From the NCBI RefSeq assembly GCF_000016665.1, contig NC_009523.1, positions 4,897,501 to 4,961,500 on the forward strand: a DNA stretch of 64,000 nucleotides. Reading direction: 5' to 3'. Source of the DNA: Roseiflexus sp. RS-1 (GTDB lineage Bacteria; Chloroflexota; Chloroflexia; Chloroflexales; Roseiflexaceae). The notes beneath the pieces were generated by a model. It was given only the letters and a program-made list of their open reading frames with translations. It was not told where the DNA came from and made no database searches. This document shows, piece by piece, positions 29,556 to 38,858 of this stretch; the stretch's first letter is position 1; each line of letters opens with the position of its first letter. Made by a program: the position numbers and the translations under genes.

Positions 29556-30391
29556 ATGGACGCTCGCCCGATAATAGCCGCTTTTGTCGTGATTGACACG
29601 TTGATGGAACGCCTGGGGCATCGCAGTGATGTGCGGGCGCAGGTCCCCGACTCCGAGATTCTGACGATTGCCGTCGTCGCCGCCAAGTATGTTGGCAATC
29701 ATCACGAACGGGCGGTGCAGATCATGCACGGGTGCGGCTATCTGTCGGGGCGGATCAGCGTCGCGCGCTTCAATCGTCGCCTCCATCAGCTCGCTGATTG
29801 GATGGTCTGGATTCCGGACGTGTTGGGGGAGGTGTTCACCACGGGCGACGTGTTCATCATCGATAGCCTCCCCCTGCCAGTCTGCCGTCGTGTGCGCGCC
29901 CGGCGCGGTCGGAAGGCGCCGGGGCGCGAATGCTGCGGGTAGTGCGCGGCGAAACGGGAGAAGTTCTTTGGATGGCGTGTGCATCTGGTCTGCCGCCCGG
30001 ATGGCGTGCCCGTGCGCGTTCAGATGCTGCCCGCAGGGGTGCATGACCTGACACCCGTGCATGAACTGGCGTATGGCCTGCCCGCTGGGGCGCGGCGGTT
30101 GGGCGTAGCGGCGAATAATTATTCGCCGCAACAGCGCCGCTGATGCGGCGAGCATCCTGGCGGAGACGGGGGTGCGCCTGGTTCCAGTGCGCCGGGCGAA
30201 CATGCGTCCGCACGCCTGGTTTATGGACGACATCGAATTGCGCGCGCATCGTCGTGGCATCGAGATGACGAACGGTCAACAGTCAACTGGAGAAGATGGG
30301 CGCTGGACGCTTGACGGCAGGCGCCAATGCCGGGTTTGAACTGAAGGTGCACGCAACGCTCATTGCACTCATCTGTACGAACATGAACTAG
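29556..30391 (+). pseudogene. IS982-like transposase, disrupted
   Basis: ATG 29556 follows AGGAGG. The N-terminal part reads well (DSEILTIAVVAAKYVGNHH, RFNRRLHQLAD, IIDSLPLPVC with a catalytic Asp). A TAG at 29940-29942 interrupts it and the same frame resumes with CAAKREKFFGWRVHLV. A frameshift lies in a 22-base palindrome at 30111-30132 and a second one near 30265, after which TVNSQLEKMG and FELKVHATLIALICTNMN complete the protein. Three lesions make it non-functional. Confidence 0.8.
30111..30132. repeat. perfect 22-bp palindrome inside the dead transposase
   Basis: GCGGCGAATAATTATTCGCC followed by GC is fully self-complementary and replaces the codons expected before NSAADAAS, creating a frameshift. 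Confidence 0.7.
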
Positions 30392-30401
30392 CAATCAAGG
30401 T

Positions 30402-31984
30402 ATATATGTGTTTGTCTGGGACGCTTCAGCAGCATAGGCGCGGCGCGGCGCAAGGTTCAGCCCCAGTGCGCTGCCCGTGCCGGCAGGCGATGCAGCACTG
30501 CCAGACTTTGCGCGGAGAACGACGTAGTGGATCGAGCCATCGCGCGTTGTGCCGGGCGCCGGTGTATCGGGCAACGTTTTGGGTGTCACAGCGGCTTCGA
30601 CGTGCAGTACGCCGTTGACCGGCTGCGTATCGAGGATCGCCAGATAGGTGGTATCGATCACAACCGCGACACGCGAATCAGGACTGGCGGCTGGCAGTGT
30701 CAGCGACGCGCGCCCGCGCCCGTCGTTGTCGGCAACGATGGCGTAGAAAGGCGTTTCGATGGTAAAGTCCTGGCTCAGCGCATCAGCGAGCGTTCCCTGG
30801 GCGCTGCTTGCGATCAGTTCGACATGCGCCGCTTCCTCGAGGATGTCAGATGGCACGATCAGGCTGGCGCCATGACTGTCGGTGTGCGGTTGACCATCGG
30901 GAGCAACGATAGTCTGTTCCTGCGGCGTGAGGGTCATGGTCAGCGGCGCCGGCTGTTCTTGATCAGAAGATGGGGGCGCGACGGGTCCAAGGGGGCTGCG
31001 CCACGGACCGAGGATCACCACGGCTGCGCCTCCTCCGATCAGCAGAAACACCGCCACAATGCCGAGGATGATGCCGATGTGTGATGAACGACGGGGCGGC
31101 GGCGACACCGGGATCTGCGCCATTCCCGGATATGGCGGCGCGGCAGGTGTCGCTGGAGGCGGCGGAAAGCCAACCGGTTCCTGACGATACGGCGGCTGGT
31201 AAGGCGGCGCGGCAGGTTGCGCAGATGCAGGTGCAGGCGACTGATAGGGCGGCAGCGCACCAGGTTGCCCAGACGCAGGCGATTGATAGGGTGGCGGTGT
31301 GACAGGTTGCCCATATGCGGGTGGTTGATAAGATGGCGGTGCACCAGGTTGTGCAGATGCAGGCGGCTGATAGGGCGGCGGTGTGATAGGTTGCCCATAT
31401 GCGGGTGGTTGATAAGGTGGCGGTGCAGCAGGTTGCGCAGATGCAGGCGGTTGATAGGGCGGCAGTGCAGCAGGTTGCGCAGATGCAGATGCAGGTGGCT
31501 GGAGATGGGCGGGCGTGGTCGGCGTCTGCGGCACAGAGGGCGCCTGTTCACGCGGAGGCGCCAGCACGGTTGCTGTGCCTGACGCGATCTCCAACCGCAG
31601 GATGGTATCTCCAATCGAAAGCGTGTCTCCCGGACGCAGGATCGTCGGGCTGCGCAACGGCATGCCGTTCAGAAGCGTCCCGCCGCTGCTGCCGACATCT
31701 TCAGCGACGAACGCCGCGCCGTTCCAGGTCAGTTGCAGATGGCGTCGTGAAACCTTTGGATCGCTGATCAGGATGGTGCTGTCGTGCGCCCGACCGATGG
31801 TAACGGTTGCGGCGGGGATGGGTACGCGCATCGGTGGGGCGTTGTTCTGGGTAACCAGCATCTCGAATGTCTGAGGCGGTTGGGTCAGCGGATGACCGCA
31901 GCGTGAGCAGAATCGGGCGGCGCCCGGCTGAGGCGCGCCACAGACAGGACAGAGCGACTGCGTCTGATGGGATGCGGGGTTCAT
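30402..31984 (-). pseudogene. 5' part of the IS-split gene: zinc ribbon - FHA - Pro-rich - transmembrane region
   Basis: From the ATG at 31984 (GGAGG upstream): zinc ribbon CPVC...CSRC (residues 12-29), FHA domain (about 60-122, TIGRAHDST and VSRRHLQL), a long Pro/Tyr/Gln repeat region built from YQPPA-x-x-QP units, a membrane span (GIILGIVAVFLLIGGGAAVVIL), and an extracytoplasmic region. The reading frame runs into the IS and stops at 30395. Removing the IS and one ATATAT joins this in frame to 27533-29474. The FHA domain would be cytosolic and the protease region outside. Confidence 0.78.
31200..31500. repeat. Pro-rich coding tandem repeat
   Basis: Imperfect units of about 36-39 bases, recognisable by GGCGGCTGATAGGG and TTGCGCAGATGCAGG on the plus strand, encode the YQPPAYGQP-type repeats of the FHA gene on the minus strand. 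Confidence 0.7.
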
Positions 31985-32151
31985 ATGACCTCCATGGAAC
32001 GCGCGCAACGTTGATGCGACCGGGCGCTACCACCGTGCCGCAGAGACGCCCGATCGCTTGCTTCTCTTATACCGCCTGTATGAAACCGTGTATGTGGGAT
32101 GTTCAACAACGACGGGTTGAAACAACGCAACTATCACCAATTGGGACTGGT

Positions 32152-32180
32152 TTGACGCTTTGTGCACGCTGTGCTATACT
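32152..32180 (+). promoter_or_regulatory. promoter of the histidine tRNA gene
   Basis: TTGACG (32152-32157), a 17-base spacer, TATACT (32175-32180): a near-consensus sigma70-type promoter 12 bases before the tRNA. Confidence 0.85.
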
Positions 32181-32192
32181 ACAAGCGCTGTG

Positions 32193-32267
32193 GTGCCTGT
32201 AGCTCAACGGCAGAGCGCCTGACTGTGGCTCAGGAGGTTGTGGGTTCGAGACCCATCAGGCACCCCA
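32193..32267 (+). tRNA. tRNA-His (GTG anticodon)
   Basis: Acceptor arm GTGCCTG (32193-32199) pairs with CAGGCAC (32257-32263); D stem GCTC/GAGC; anticodon stem CCTGA/TCAGG with loop CTGTGGC giving anticodon GTG (32225-32227); T arm GTGGG-TTCGAGA-CCCAT. A G at 32192 opposite the discriminator C at 32264 is the histidine identity pair G-1:C73. CCA is encoded (32265-32267). Confidence 0.97.
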
Positions 32268-32284
32268 CACCCATATATACTCTT

Positions 32285-32307
32285 GCCTCGTTGAAGAGGC
32301 TTTTTTT
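32285..32307 (+). terminator. intrinsic terminator of the tRNA gene
   Basis: GCCTC, loop GTTGAA, GAGGC, then seven T residues (32301-32307). It separates the tRNA from the debranching enzyme gene. Confidence 0.85.
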
Positions 32308-32401
32308 GTTTCTGCGATTGCACACGCGCATTCCTTCGTCGCTGACGGTGCGATATTCGGAGGGCGCCTGTGCTTATGGTGTCGTGCACAGCGGAGGCGC
32401 T

Positions 32402-34576
32402 GTGGAATACCTTGTCGTTTCGGACAATCACACGTTCATCATCAGCCGTCACGATGGCGATATTCCTGTCGAGGATACGCCGTTGGGTCTCTATTTCTAC
32501 GATACGCGCCATCTCAGCGCGCTCCAGGTGCGCCTCGACGGTCAACCGCTCGAGTTGCTATCCTGGAACGATGAGCATGTCTATCACGCGGTCTGTTTGC
32601 TGACGAACGGCGCACTGCGAAGCGCAGAAGGCGGCATTGACCGTCAGACGATAGCGGTGCGACGCGAGCGGGTGGTGCGCGATGCGGTGTTCGAGCGGCT
32701 CACGCTCACCAACTACAACCGCACGCCGGTTGCGTTTGATCTGACTATCGAGATGGCGGTCGATTTCGCCGACATCTTCCTGGTGCGCGGCTTTGCCGGC
32801 GGTCCTCGCGGAACGATTGAACCGGTCGATTATCAGGGTGATCGGTTAAGGTTCGTCTATCGCGGCGCCGATGAGGTTGTGCGCGTCACTGATATTGACC
32901 TGAGCGCGATCCCCGATACGGTGGACATCCTCGGTGCTGAGGCGCCGCCGCCTTCGCGTGGTCCGCAGGGTGAAGGATCGCGGCGTCTGCGTCAGTTGCC
33001 GACGCCGGCGCGCGCACAGGTGCACTGGCGGGTCGAACTGGCGCCCCACGCCACGTGGAGCGTGACACTGACGATGACGCCTTCGATCCACGCAACCGGA
33101 CATCCGGGAAGTGAACGTGATCTGACATTTGAGCAGGCGCTGGACGAGGTGCGTGCTTCGTACCAGGCGTGGGACGATGCCACGGCGATGGTGATGACCG
33201 ATCATCCGACGCTCAACCGGTTGTTGCGGCGCAGCAGTTATGACCTCCGTGCGCTGACCGCCCGTTTTGGCGATGTTCTCCTGCCGGTTGCCGGCATTCC
33301 CTGGTTTGCCGTGCCCTTTGGACGCGACTCGCTGATTACCAGTCTCCAGACACTCTGGTTTCACCCTGATCTTGCGCGGGGAACGTTGCGTTACCTGGCA
33401 GAGCATCAGGGGACACAGGATAACCCCTGGCGCGATGAGCAACCTGGCAAGATTCTCCACGAGATGCGCTTCGGTGAGCTTGCCAATACCAATAGTGCGC
33501 CGTTCAATCCGTACTACGGCAGTATCGATTCGACACTGCTCTTTTTGATGCTCTTCGCCACGACCGTGCGCTGGACCGGCGATCAAGCGCTGTACCATGA
33601 TCTGCTGCCGGCTGCGCTGCTTGCACTCGACTGGATGGACCTCTATGCCGATGCGGATGGGGATGGATACATCGCATTCGAGCCACGCTCATCAGCCGGG
33701 TTGCGCATCCAGGGGTGGAAGGACTCGCGCGACTCGGTGGTGCACCCGGATGGGACGCTCGCAACGCCGCCGCTGGCGCTGGTGGAGGTGCAGGCATATG
33801 CGTATGCTGCCAGAACGTGGATGGCCGATCTGCTGGAACTGATGGGAGATCACAATCGCGCGGCGGAGGTGCGCGCCGGCGCCGCCACCCTGAAAGAGCG
33901 CTTCAACGTCGATTTCTGGCTGGCTGAAGAAGGCTTCTATGCCCAGGCAATCGAGGTCGGCAAGGGTCCTGTCCGCGAGGTGACCAGCAATCCGGGTCAT
34001 GCGTTGCTGTGCGGCATTCTGACGCCGGAACGCGCCGCGCAGGTTGCAGCGCGCCTGGTTGCGCCCGATATGCTGTCGAGTTGGGGGGTGCGCACGCGCA
34101 GTGCGGCAGACCCGAATTACAATCCGATGAGTTATCACAACGGCAGTGTCTGGCCCCACGACAATTCCCTGATCCTGTGGGGTCTGGCGCGCAGCGGGTT
34201 CCGTGACCAGGCGAACGAGATTGCCGGTCGTCTGCTTGAGGCTGCATCCCATGTTCATCTGTGCCGCCTGCCTGAGTTGATGTGCGGGTATGACCGCGAG
34301 CCAGGCATGTTCGATAGCCCTGTTCCATATCCGGTCAGTTGCCGTCCCCAGGCGTGGGCTGCTGGCACAGGCTTGCTGATTGTGCAGAGCATATTGGGGC
34401 TGGAGGTCGATGCGTTCGCAAATACGCTGCGGCTTGCGCCGCACCTGCCCCCCTGGCTCTCGATGGTCGAGGTGCGGAACCTGCGGGTCGGCGAGCGGCG
34501 GGTGGATTTCCGCGCGACCCGCGCCGGGGTGGAGGTCATTTCGGATGGCGGGGTCAATGTGCAGGTCGAGCAGTGA
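32402..34576 (+). CDS. glycogen-debranching-enzyme-like amylo-alpha-1,6-glucosidase
   Basis: 724 residues if GTG 32402 is the start (GGAGG 4 bases upstream; GTG 32384 and 32348 are in-frame alternatives). The N-terminal beta domain (DGDIPVEDTPLGLYFYDTR, LTLTNYNRTPVAFDLTIEMA) matches the GDE_N_bis type, and the C-terminal half is an alpha/alpha barrel with PWFAVPFGRDSLITSLQ, GWKDSRDSV and YHNGSVWPHDNSLI. It should hydrolyse alpha-1,6 branches in glycogen or related glucans. It has no glycogen synthesis gene beside it. Confidence 0.88.
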   Translation: MEYLVVSDNHTFIISRHDGDIPVEDTPLGLYFYDTRHLSALQVRLDGQPLELLSWNDEHVYHAVCLLTNGALRSAEGGIDRQTIAVRRERVVRDAVFERLTLTNYNRTPVAFDLTIEMAVDFADIFLVRGFAGGPRGTIEPVDYQGDRLRFVYRGADEVVRVTDIDLSAIPDTVDILGAEAPPPSRGPQGEGSRRLRQLPTPARAQVHWRVELAPHATWSVTLTMTPSIHATGHPGSERDLTFEQALDEVRASYQAWDDATAMVMTDHPTLNRLLRRSSYDLRALTARFGDVLLPVAGIPWFAVPFGRDSLITSLQTLWFHPDLARGTLRYLAEHQGTQDNPWRDEQPGKILHEMRFGELANTNSAPFNPYYGSIDSTLLFLMLFATTVRWTGDQALYHDLLPAALLALDWMDLYADADGDGYIAFEPRSSAGLRIQGWKDSRDSVVHPDGTLATPPLALVEVQAYAYAARTWMADLLELMGDHNRAAEVRAGAATLKERFNVDFWLAEEGFYAQAIEVGKGPVREVTSNPGHALLCGILTPERAAQVAARLVAPDMLSSWGVRTRSAADPNYNPMSYHNGSVWPHDNSLILWGLARSGFRDQANEIAGRLLEAASHVHLCRLPELMCGYDREPGMFDSPVPYPVSCRPQAWAAGTGLLIVQSILGLEVDAFANTLRLAPHLPPWLSMVEVRNLRVGERRVDFRATRAGVEVISDGGVNVQVEQ

Positions 34577-35896
34577 CTACTGACGTGCACAGGCGTCGGC
34601 GCGCTGTTGCATCGCTGATGCGGTTTCGGCGGCGGTGCGTTTGCCAAGCAAAAACGGGGAGAGCGCCGCTTCGATAGCATCCCAGGCGCAGCGGATCGGG
34701 CGGTCGGGCGGGATGCCGGGTGCGTTTCTGGCGTACTGCGCTGCGGCGGCAAGCGCCGGATCGTCAGTGACCGCCGGGTCGCTCAGTGCAGCGATGGAAG
34801 CCGGGAGCATCCCTGTGTCGCGGGCAATGCGCGCCTGCCATGCCGGTTCGCGCAGGGTCTGTGCAAGCGCTTCCGCCTGTGCCAGGCGTGAGGCGTCGAG
34901 CGCGGCGCCGTACATCAGGTAGACGCCGGTCAGCGGCGCTGTCGCTGGCGTTCCGCGGCTGGTCAACGGCAGCGGCGCAATGCCCAACTCCAGCGTCTCG
35001 GTCAATCCGCGATAACTCTCCAGCGCCCAGTCGCCGTCGATTGCCAGCGCTGCCCTGCCGCGACGGAACAACCGTGCGCCTTCGTCATAGGTCGAGGGGG
35101 ATGTCGGTCCATACCGTCGCATGGTGCGCAGCAGATCGAGCGCTGCGATAACTGCGGGTGTGTCGAGTAGCGGCATCCCATCAGCATCAAGCATCGTTCC
35201 ACCGGTCATATCCAGCCACAACGCAAACCAGCGCGCTTCGGTCCATCCGGCGACCAGTCCGACCCGATTGCCGCCAGTGTTGGCACGCGCAGTGGCGATC
35301 AGTGAATCGACGGTGCGCGGCGGATGTTCCACGAGTTTCCGATTGTAGAGCAGCAGCAAGAATCCCTGCGCCGCAACCGGCTCACCCCACTGTTGACCGT
35401 CGGTAGTGGCGCCGGTGATGACAGCGGGCAGCGTGTCGTTGGGAGAAGCCGTCCGACGCGTCGCCTGAATCAGCCCCATCGTGCGCAGGATTGCCAGGTC
35501 ATTGCCGTTCCCCCAGATCAGGTCTGGCGGCGGGCGCCCGTCGAGTTGATCAACGCGCAACCGGGCGATCATGGCGTCGGGGCTGCCGCTCATGATGCGG
35601 ACCGGAACGCCGGTTTCGGCAGCGGCGTCGGTGAGCAGGCGGGTCAGTGCGTCGCGGTGCGCTTCGTCAGCCGCCACCCACACCGTCAGCGGTTCGGGCG
35701 CCGGAGTGGGTGTGGGTGGCGGCGTTGCGGTCGGTGGAGCGGTCGGCGAAGGCAGCGGCGTTGCCGGCGTTGTCGGCGCAACCGTTGGAGCAGGCGCCGG
35801 TGTTGGCGGCGCTGCACCGGGTTGACTGCATGCCGCCAGCAGCATGATCGCCAGCGCACAGGCATACCGGCGGATGGTCAGGGCAGGAGTTTCCAT
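34577..35896 (-). CDS. extracellular solute-binding lipoprotein (sugar ABC type)
   Basis: 439 residues from ATG 35896. A lipoprotein signal ALAIMLLAACSQPG puts Cys at the lipobox, followed by a 50-residue Pro/Thr-rich tether and a family 1 periplasmic binding protein fold (LTVWVAADEAHRDALTRLL, PDLIWGNGNDL, LFRRGRAALAIDGDWAL). It overlaps the end of the next gene upstream by 19 bases. No permease or ATPase gene accompanies it, so it may serve a transporter encoded elsewhere or a sensing role. Confidence 0.82.
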   Translation of the reverse strand: METPALTIRRYACALAIMLLAACSQPGAAPPTPAPAPTVAPTTPATPLPSPTAPPTATPPPTPTPAPEPLTVWVAADEAHRDALTRLLTDAAAETGVPVRIMSGSPDAMIARLRVDQLDGRPPPDLIWGNGNDLAILRTMGLIQATRRTASPNDTLPAVITGATTDGQQWGEPVAAQGFLLLLYNRKLVEHPPRTVDSLIATARANTGGNRVGLVAGWTEARWFALWLDMTGGTMLDADGMPLLDTPAVIAALDLLRTMRRYGPTSPSTYDEGARLFRRGRAALAIDGDWALESYRGLTETLELGIAPLPLTSRGTPATAPLTGVYLMYGAALDASRLAQAEALAQTLREPAWQARIARDTGMLPASIAALSDPAVTDDPALAAAAQYARNAPGIPPDRPIRCAWDAIEAALSPFLLGKRTAAETASAMQQRADACARQ

Positions 35897-36495
35897 GTCG
35901 TCTGCCACGCGCCACCGTACCGGTTGTCGAGTTCGATGATCAGGGGAACCATGCCGTCGAGGATGCGCGCGTTGTGCAATCCGCCGCAATCGACCGGTCG
36001 GAATCCAAGGTCGGCGATCAGACCGGCGACGATTCGTTTGTCTGCTTCATCATCGCCGGCGTAGAACACATCGCGCTGGATGCCATCGGCGTTGAAGGGC
36101 GTCAGCAGCGTGGTCGAAAAATTGGTTTTGAATGCCGCCACGACCCGTGCGCCAGGACCGATGGCGTCGCGGGTGATTTCAGCGCCGGCAATGCGATTGT
36201 CGGGCAGATTGTCAAACGGGTTGGAAATGTCGATCACCAACCGTTCACGCAGCATCGCAGCGTGGCTGCGACAAAACGGCGCCACTTCACGGTAGGGCAG
36301 CGTGATCACGACAACCGTTGCGTCCTCCAACGCCCCGGCGTAGTCAGTCACCCGGGCGCCGGGAAGATCTGCGGTCAGGTGCTGTTTTTCGGCGGGTGTG
36401 CGTGAGCCGAACACGATCTGATGACCGGCGCGCGCCCAGCCGGTTCCCAGTCCGGTTGCCATTCTTCCCGTGCCGATCAGTGCAATGACGGTCAT
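35878..36495 (-). CDS. NADPH-dependent F420 reductase-like dinucleotide-binding protein
   Basis: A 205-residue single Rossmann-fold protein: IALIGTGRMATGLGTGWARAGH is the NADP-binding loop, VVVITLPYREVAPF and VIDISNPFD follow, with VAAFKTNF and GFRPVDCGGL near the end. This matches the NpdG/F420H2:NADP oxidoreductase group and its many relatives; whether F420 is the true partner is not shown. Its start overlaps the BadF gene end by 4 bases. Confidence 0.8.
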   Translation of the reverse strand: MTVIALIGTGRMATGLGTGWARAGHQIVFGSRTPAEKQHLTADLPGARVTDYAGALEDATVVVITLPYREVAPFCRSHAAMLRERLVIDISNPFDNLPDNRIAGAEITRDAIGPGARVVAAFKTNFSTTLLTPFNADGIQRDVFYAGDDEADKRIVAGLIADLGFRPVDCGGLHNARILDGMVPLIIELDNRYGGAWQTTWKLLP

Positions 36496-37502
36496 TGCGG
36501 TATTCCTCTCTGAAGCATATCGAACCGGTGATGCGCTTCCGCCAGCAACCGCTCACGGAGCGCAGGCGGCGTTGGCAGACCGGCAGCATCGAACGCCAGC
36601 AGGACGCTTCCCGCCACAGGCGGCGCTTCGAGCAGCACAACACGTACCGCCGGAGACTCCAGGCGCACCTGGCTGGCAAGCGTTTCGATCAGGAGCGTAT
36701 TCCGCGAACGAAAGACGCCGCCGGCGAGCACCAGGTCGAATGGTTCAGCGCCGAGACCGAGTTTACGCACGACCGCTGCCGCCGTCTGTCCCAGGTCCTC
36801 ACCCGCCTGACGAACGATCCGACAGGCAACCTCGTCCCCTGCATCTGCGGTTGCGAAGATCAGCGGCGCGAGTCGTCCATCGGGGTGCGGCGCCGCGCCG
36901 CGCGAGACCCGTTCAACCAGATCGAGCAGACCGGCAGCGCCATACGCCTGGACAAAAGCATCGGTCAGCGCCGTCGCCGGTCCGCGTCCGATCCAGGCGT
37001 GCCCGATGGCGCGGGTTGCTTCCCACACCAGCCCGGTGGCGCCGTGAAAGTCGCCCCACACCATTCCCAAACCGAAGGTGCGAAAGGTATCGCCGCGACG
37101 ATTTCGTCCGGCGACGGTCGAACCCGTGCCCACGATGACGACAACGCCGCATCCATCGGCAGAACCGGCGCGCAGGGCGCCAAACGCATCATTCACCAGG
37201 ATGAACGGACCGGGTACGCCCAGGCGCGTCACCACCGGCGTGAGACGATCATGATCACTCTCCCAGTCGAGACCTGCCAGCGCATATCCGGCAGCGATCA
37301 GCGCATCGCGGGAAATGCCCGCCACCTCCAGCGCCGCATCGACTGCCTGTGCATACGCCGCTGCAGCGCCGTCGAGACCCACACCCTCCCAGTTGCCGGG
37401 TCCGCTCTGCCCCCAACCGACGACACGCCCTTCCAGATCGGCAATCAGTGCGTGGGTTTTGGAACCGCCAGCATCAATGCCCAGAACGTACCCGTGGCGC
37501 AT
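36492..37502 (-). CDS. BadF/BadG/N-acetylglucosamine kinase-type ATPase
   Basis: 336 residues of the ASKHA fold. DAGGSKTHALI forms the phosphate-1 loop, VNDAFGALRAG and GCGVVVIVGTGS phosphate-2, and LAGGVFRSRN the adenosine region. Relatives phosphorylate N-acetylglucosamine or glucosamine. The gene forms a tight cluster with the reductase-like and solute-binding genes downstream and the fucosidase upstream, which suggests amino-sugar or glycan use. Confidence 0.82.
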   Translation of the reverse strand: MRHGYVLGIDAGGSKTHALIADLEGRVVGWGQSGPGNWEGVGLDGAAAAYAQAVDAALEVAGISRDALIAAGYALAGLDWESDHDRLTPVVTRLGVPGPFILVNDAFGALRAGSADGCGVVVIVGTGSTVAGRNRRGDTFRTFGLGMVWGDFHGATGLVWEATRAIGHAWIGRGPATALTDAFVQAYGAAGLLDLVERVSRGAAPHPDGRLAPLIFATADAGDEVACRIVRQAGEDLGQTAAAVVRKLGLGAEPFDLVLAGGVFRSRNTLLIETLASQVRLESPAVRVVLLEAPPVAGSVLLAFDAAGLPTPPALRERLLAEAHHRFDMLQRGIPQ

Positions 37503-37529
37503 ACACCCTTCCCTGCGGAAACAACCGCC

Positions 37530-38819
37530 TCAACGGAGGAACAATTCTACCACCGGCACCGTTACCCTGGGTTTGGCCACCGGCAATTCCAGTGTCAGCG
37601 TATCGGCGGCAGTTTCAGCGATGCTCCATTCACTGTGCCTGCCCGGCTCGAGCAGTTTCACCTCGCTGGCATCGTGGAGGAGTTGCGCATATTCCACCCT
37701 GCCTGCCATGCTGTCAAGATGCACATGGCGGAAGGGCCAGGAAAAGATGTGCAGGTAGAGCCGTTTCCCATTTTGCGTCAGGCGGCAGTCGGTCGGTGCG
37801 GCGAACTCGCTCTGCGTGCAGCCATAGATCGAGCGGTTATGCAGGCGCATCCAGTCGGCATAGACCTTGAGCGCGGCCATTGCCCGGTCGTCGAACGTGC
37901 CGCGCGCGGTGGGACCAACATTCATCAACAGGTTTCCGCCGCAAGCCACCGAGTTGATCAGCATCTGAATGAGTTGTTCCGGGCTTTTCCAGGTCATCTC
38001 GTCGCGGTGGTAGCCCCACGAGCCGCTGAATGTCTGGCACGTCTCCCACACCACCGGTTCGCCGTTGACATGCACCCATTCACGCGGTTGAAACTGTTCA
38101 GGGGTATGCACATCGGCGAACTCGGTTGGCAGATCGAGACGATTATTGACAATAATATCCGGCGCCAGTTCGCGCACCAGCCGCAACAGCGCCTCACTCT
38201 CCCAATCGGCGCGTCCTTTGCCCGGCAGACCGTTGTACGCGCGGTTGGGGTAGGAGAAGTCGAACCAGATGATGTCCACCGGTCCGTAGCCGGTAAGAAG
38301 TTCGCGCACCTGATTGCGCATATATGCGGCATATCGTCGAATGTCACGACCGGCATTCAATTCGGCGACATTGGGGTGGTCGCGGAGGGGATGGTAGATA
38401 TCGATCGGAAAATCGGGATGATGCCAGTCGATGAGGGAGTAGTAAAAGCCGATGCGCAATCCTTCGGCGCGGAACGCCTCGACGAACGGTTTCAGCAGAT
38501 CGCGTTTTGCCGGGGTATTGGGCGCCTTATACGCCGTATAGTGCGTATCCCACAGGCAGAACCCCTCGTGGTGCCTGGTCGTGATCACCACATACTTCAT
38601 CCCCGCCTCGCGCGCGGCGCGCGCCCACACGCGCGGATCGTAGAGATCGGGATCGAAATGGTCGAAGTAGCGCTGATACGTTTCGTCGTCGATCTTCTCG
38701 CGGCTTTTGACCCACTCATGGCGTGCTGCAAGCGCATACAATCCCCAGTGAATGAACATGCCGAAGCGATCACGGACGAACCACGACGTATCGCCGCGCG
38801 TTGGCGTTGGAGTGAGCAT
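37530..38819 (-). CDS. GH29 alpha-L-fucosidase
   Basis: 429 residues. The fold begins WFVRDRFGMFIHWGLYAL, continues MKYVVITTRHHEGFCLWDT, and the likely nucleophile is the Asp in VDIIWFDFSYPN; TCQTFSGSWGY and GNLLMNVGPTARG are also family features. No signal peptide, so it probably works on imported oligosaccharides. ATG 38819 has GGAG 6 bases upstream; ATGs at 38822 and 38837 are in frame. Confidence 0.9.
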   Translation of the reverse strand: MLTPTPTRGDTSWFVRDRFGMFIHWGLYALAARHEWVKSREKIDDETYQRYFDHFDPDLYDPRVWARAAREAGMKYVVITTRHHEGFCLWDTHYTAYKAPNTPAKRDLLKPFVEAFRAEGLRIGFYYSLIDWHHPDFPIDIYHPLRDHPNVAELNAGRDIRRYAAYMRNQVRELLTGYGPVDIIWFDFSYPNRAYNGLPGKGRADWESEALLRLVRELAPDIIVNNRLDLPTEFADVHTPEQFQPREWVHVNGEPVVWETCQTFSGSWGYHRDEMTWKSPEQLIQMLINSVACGGNLLMNVGPTARGTFDDRAMAALKVYADWMRLHNRSIYGCTQSEFAAPTDCRLTQNGKRLYLHIFSWPFRHVHLDSMAGRVEYAQLLHDASEVKLLEPGRHSEWSIAETAADTLTLELPVAKPRVTVPVVELFLR

Positions 38820-38858
38820 CATCGGCTCCTGTCGCATTGAGAGATAAACGGTGCAACC

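Larger units (their letters stand above)
29475..30401 (+). mobile_element. IS982-like insertion sequence, 927 bp, inactive
   Basis: Terminal inverted repeats ACCTTGATTGCTAGTT (29475-29490) and its complement (30386-30401) are perfect, and direct repeats ATATAT at 29469-29474 and 30402-30407 look like a 6-bp target duplication. Because the target itself is palindromic, the inverted identity extends to 24 bases (29467-29490 and 30386-30409). The single transposase gene inside is broken. Size, terminal repeats and protein fit IS982; family naming is from memory of the motifs. Confidence 0.8.
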
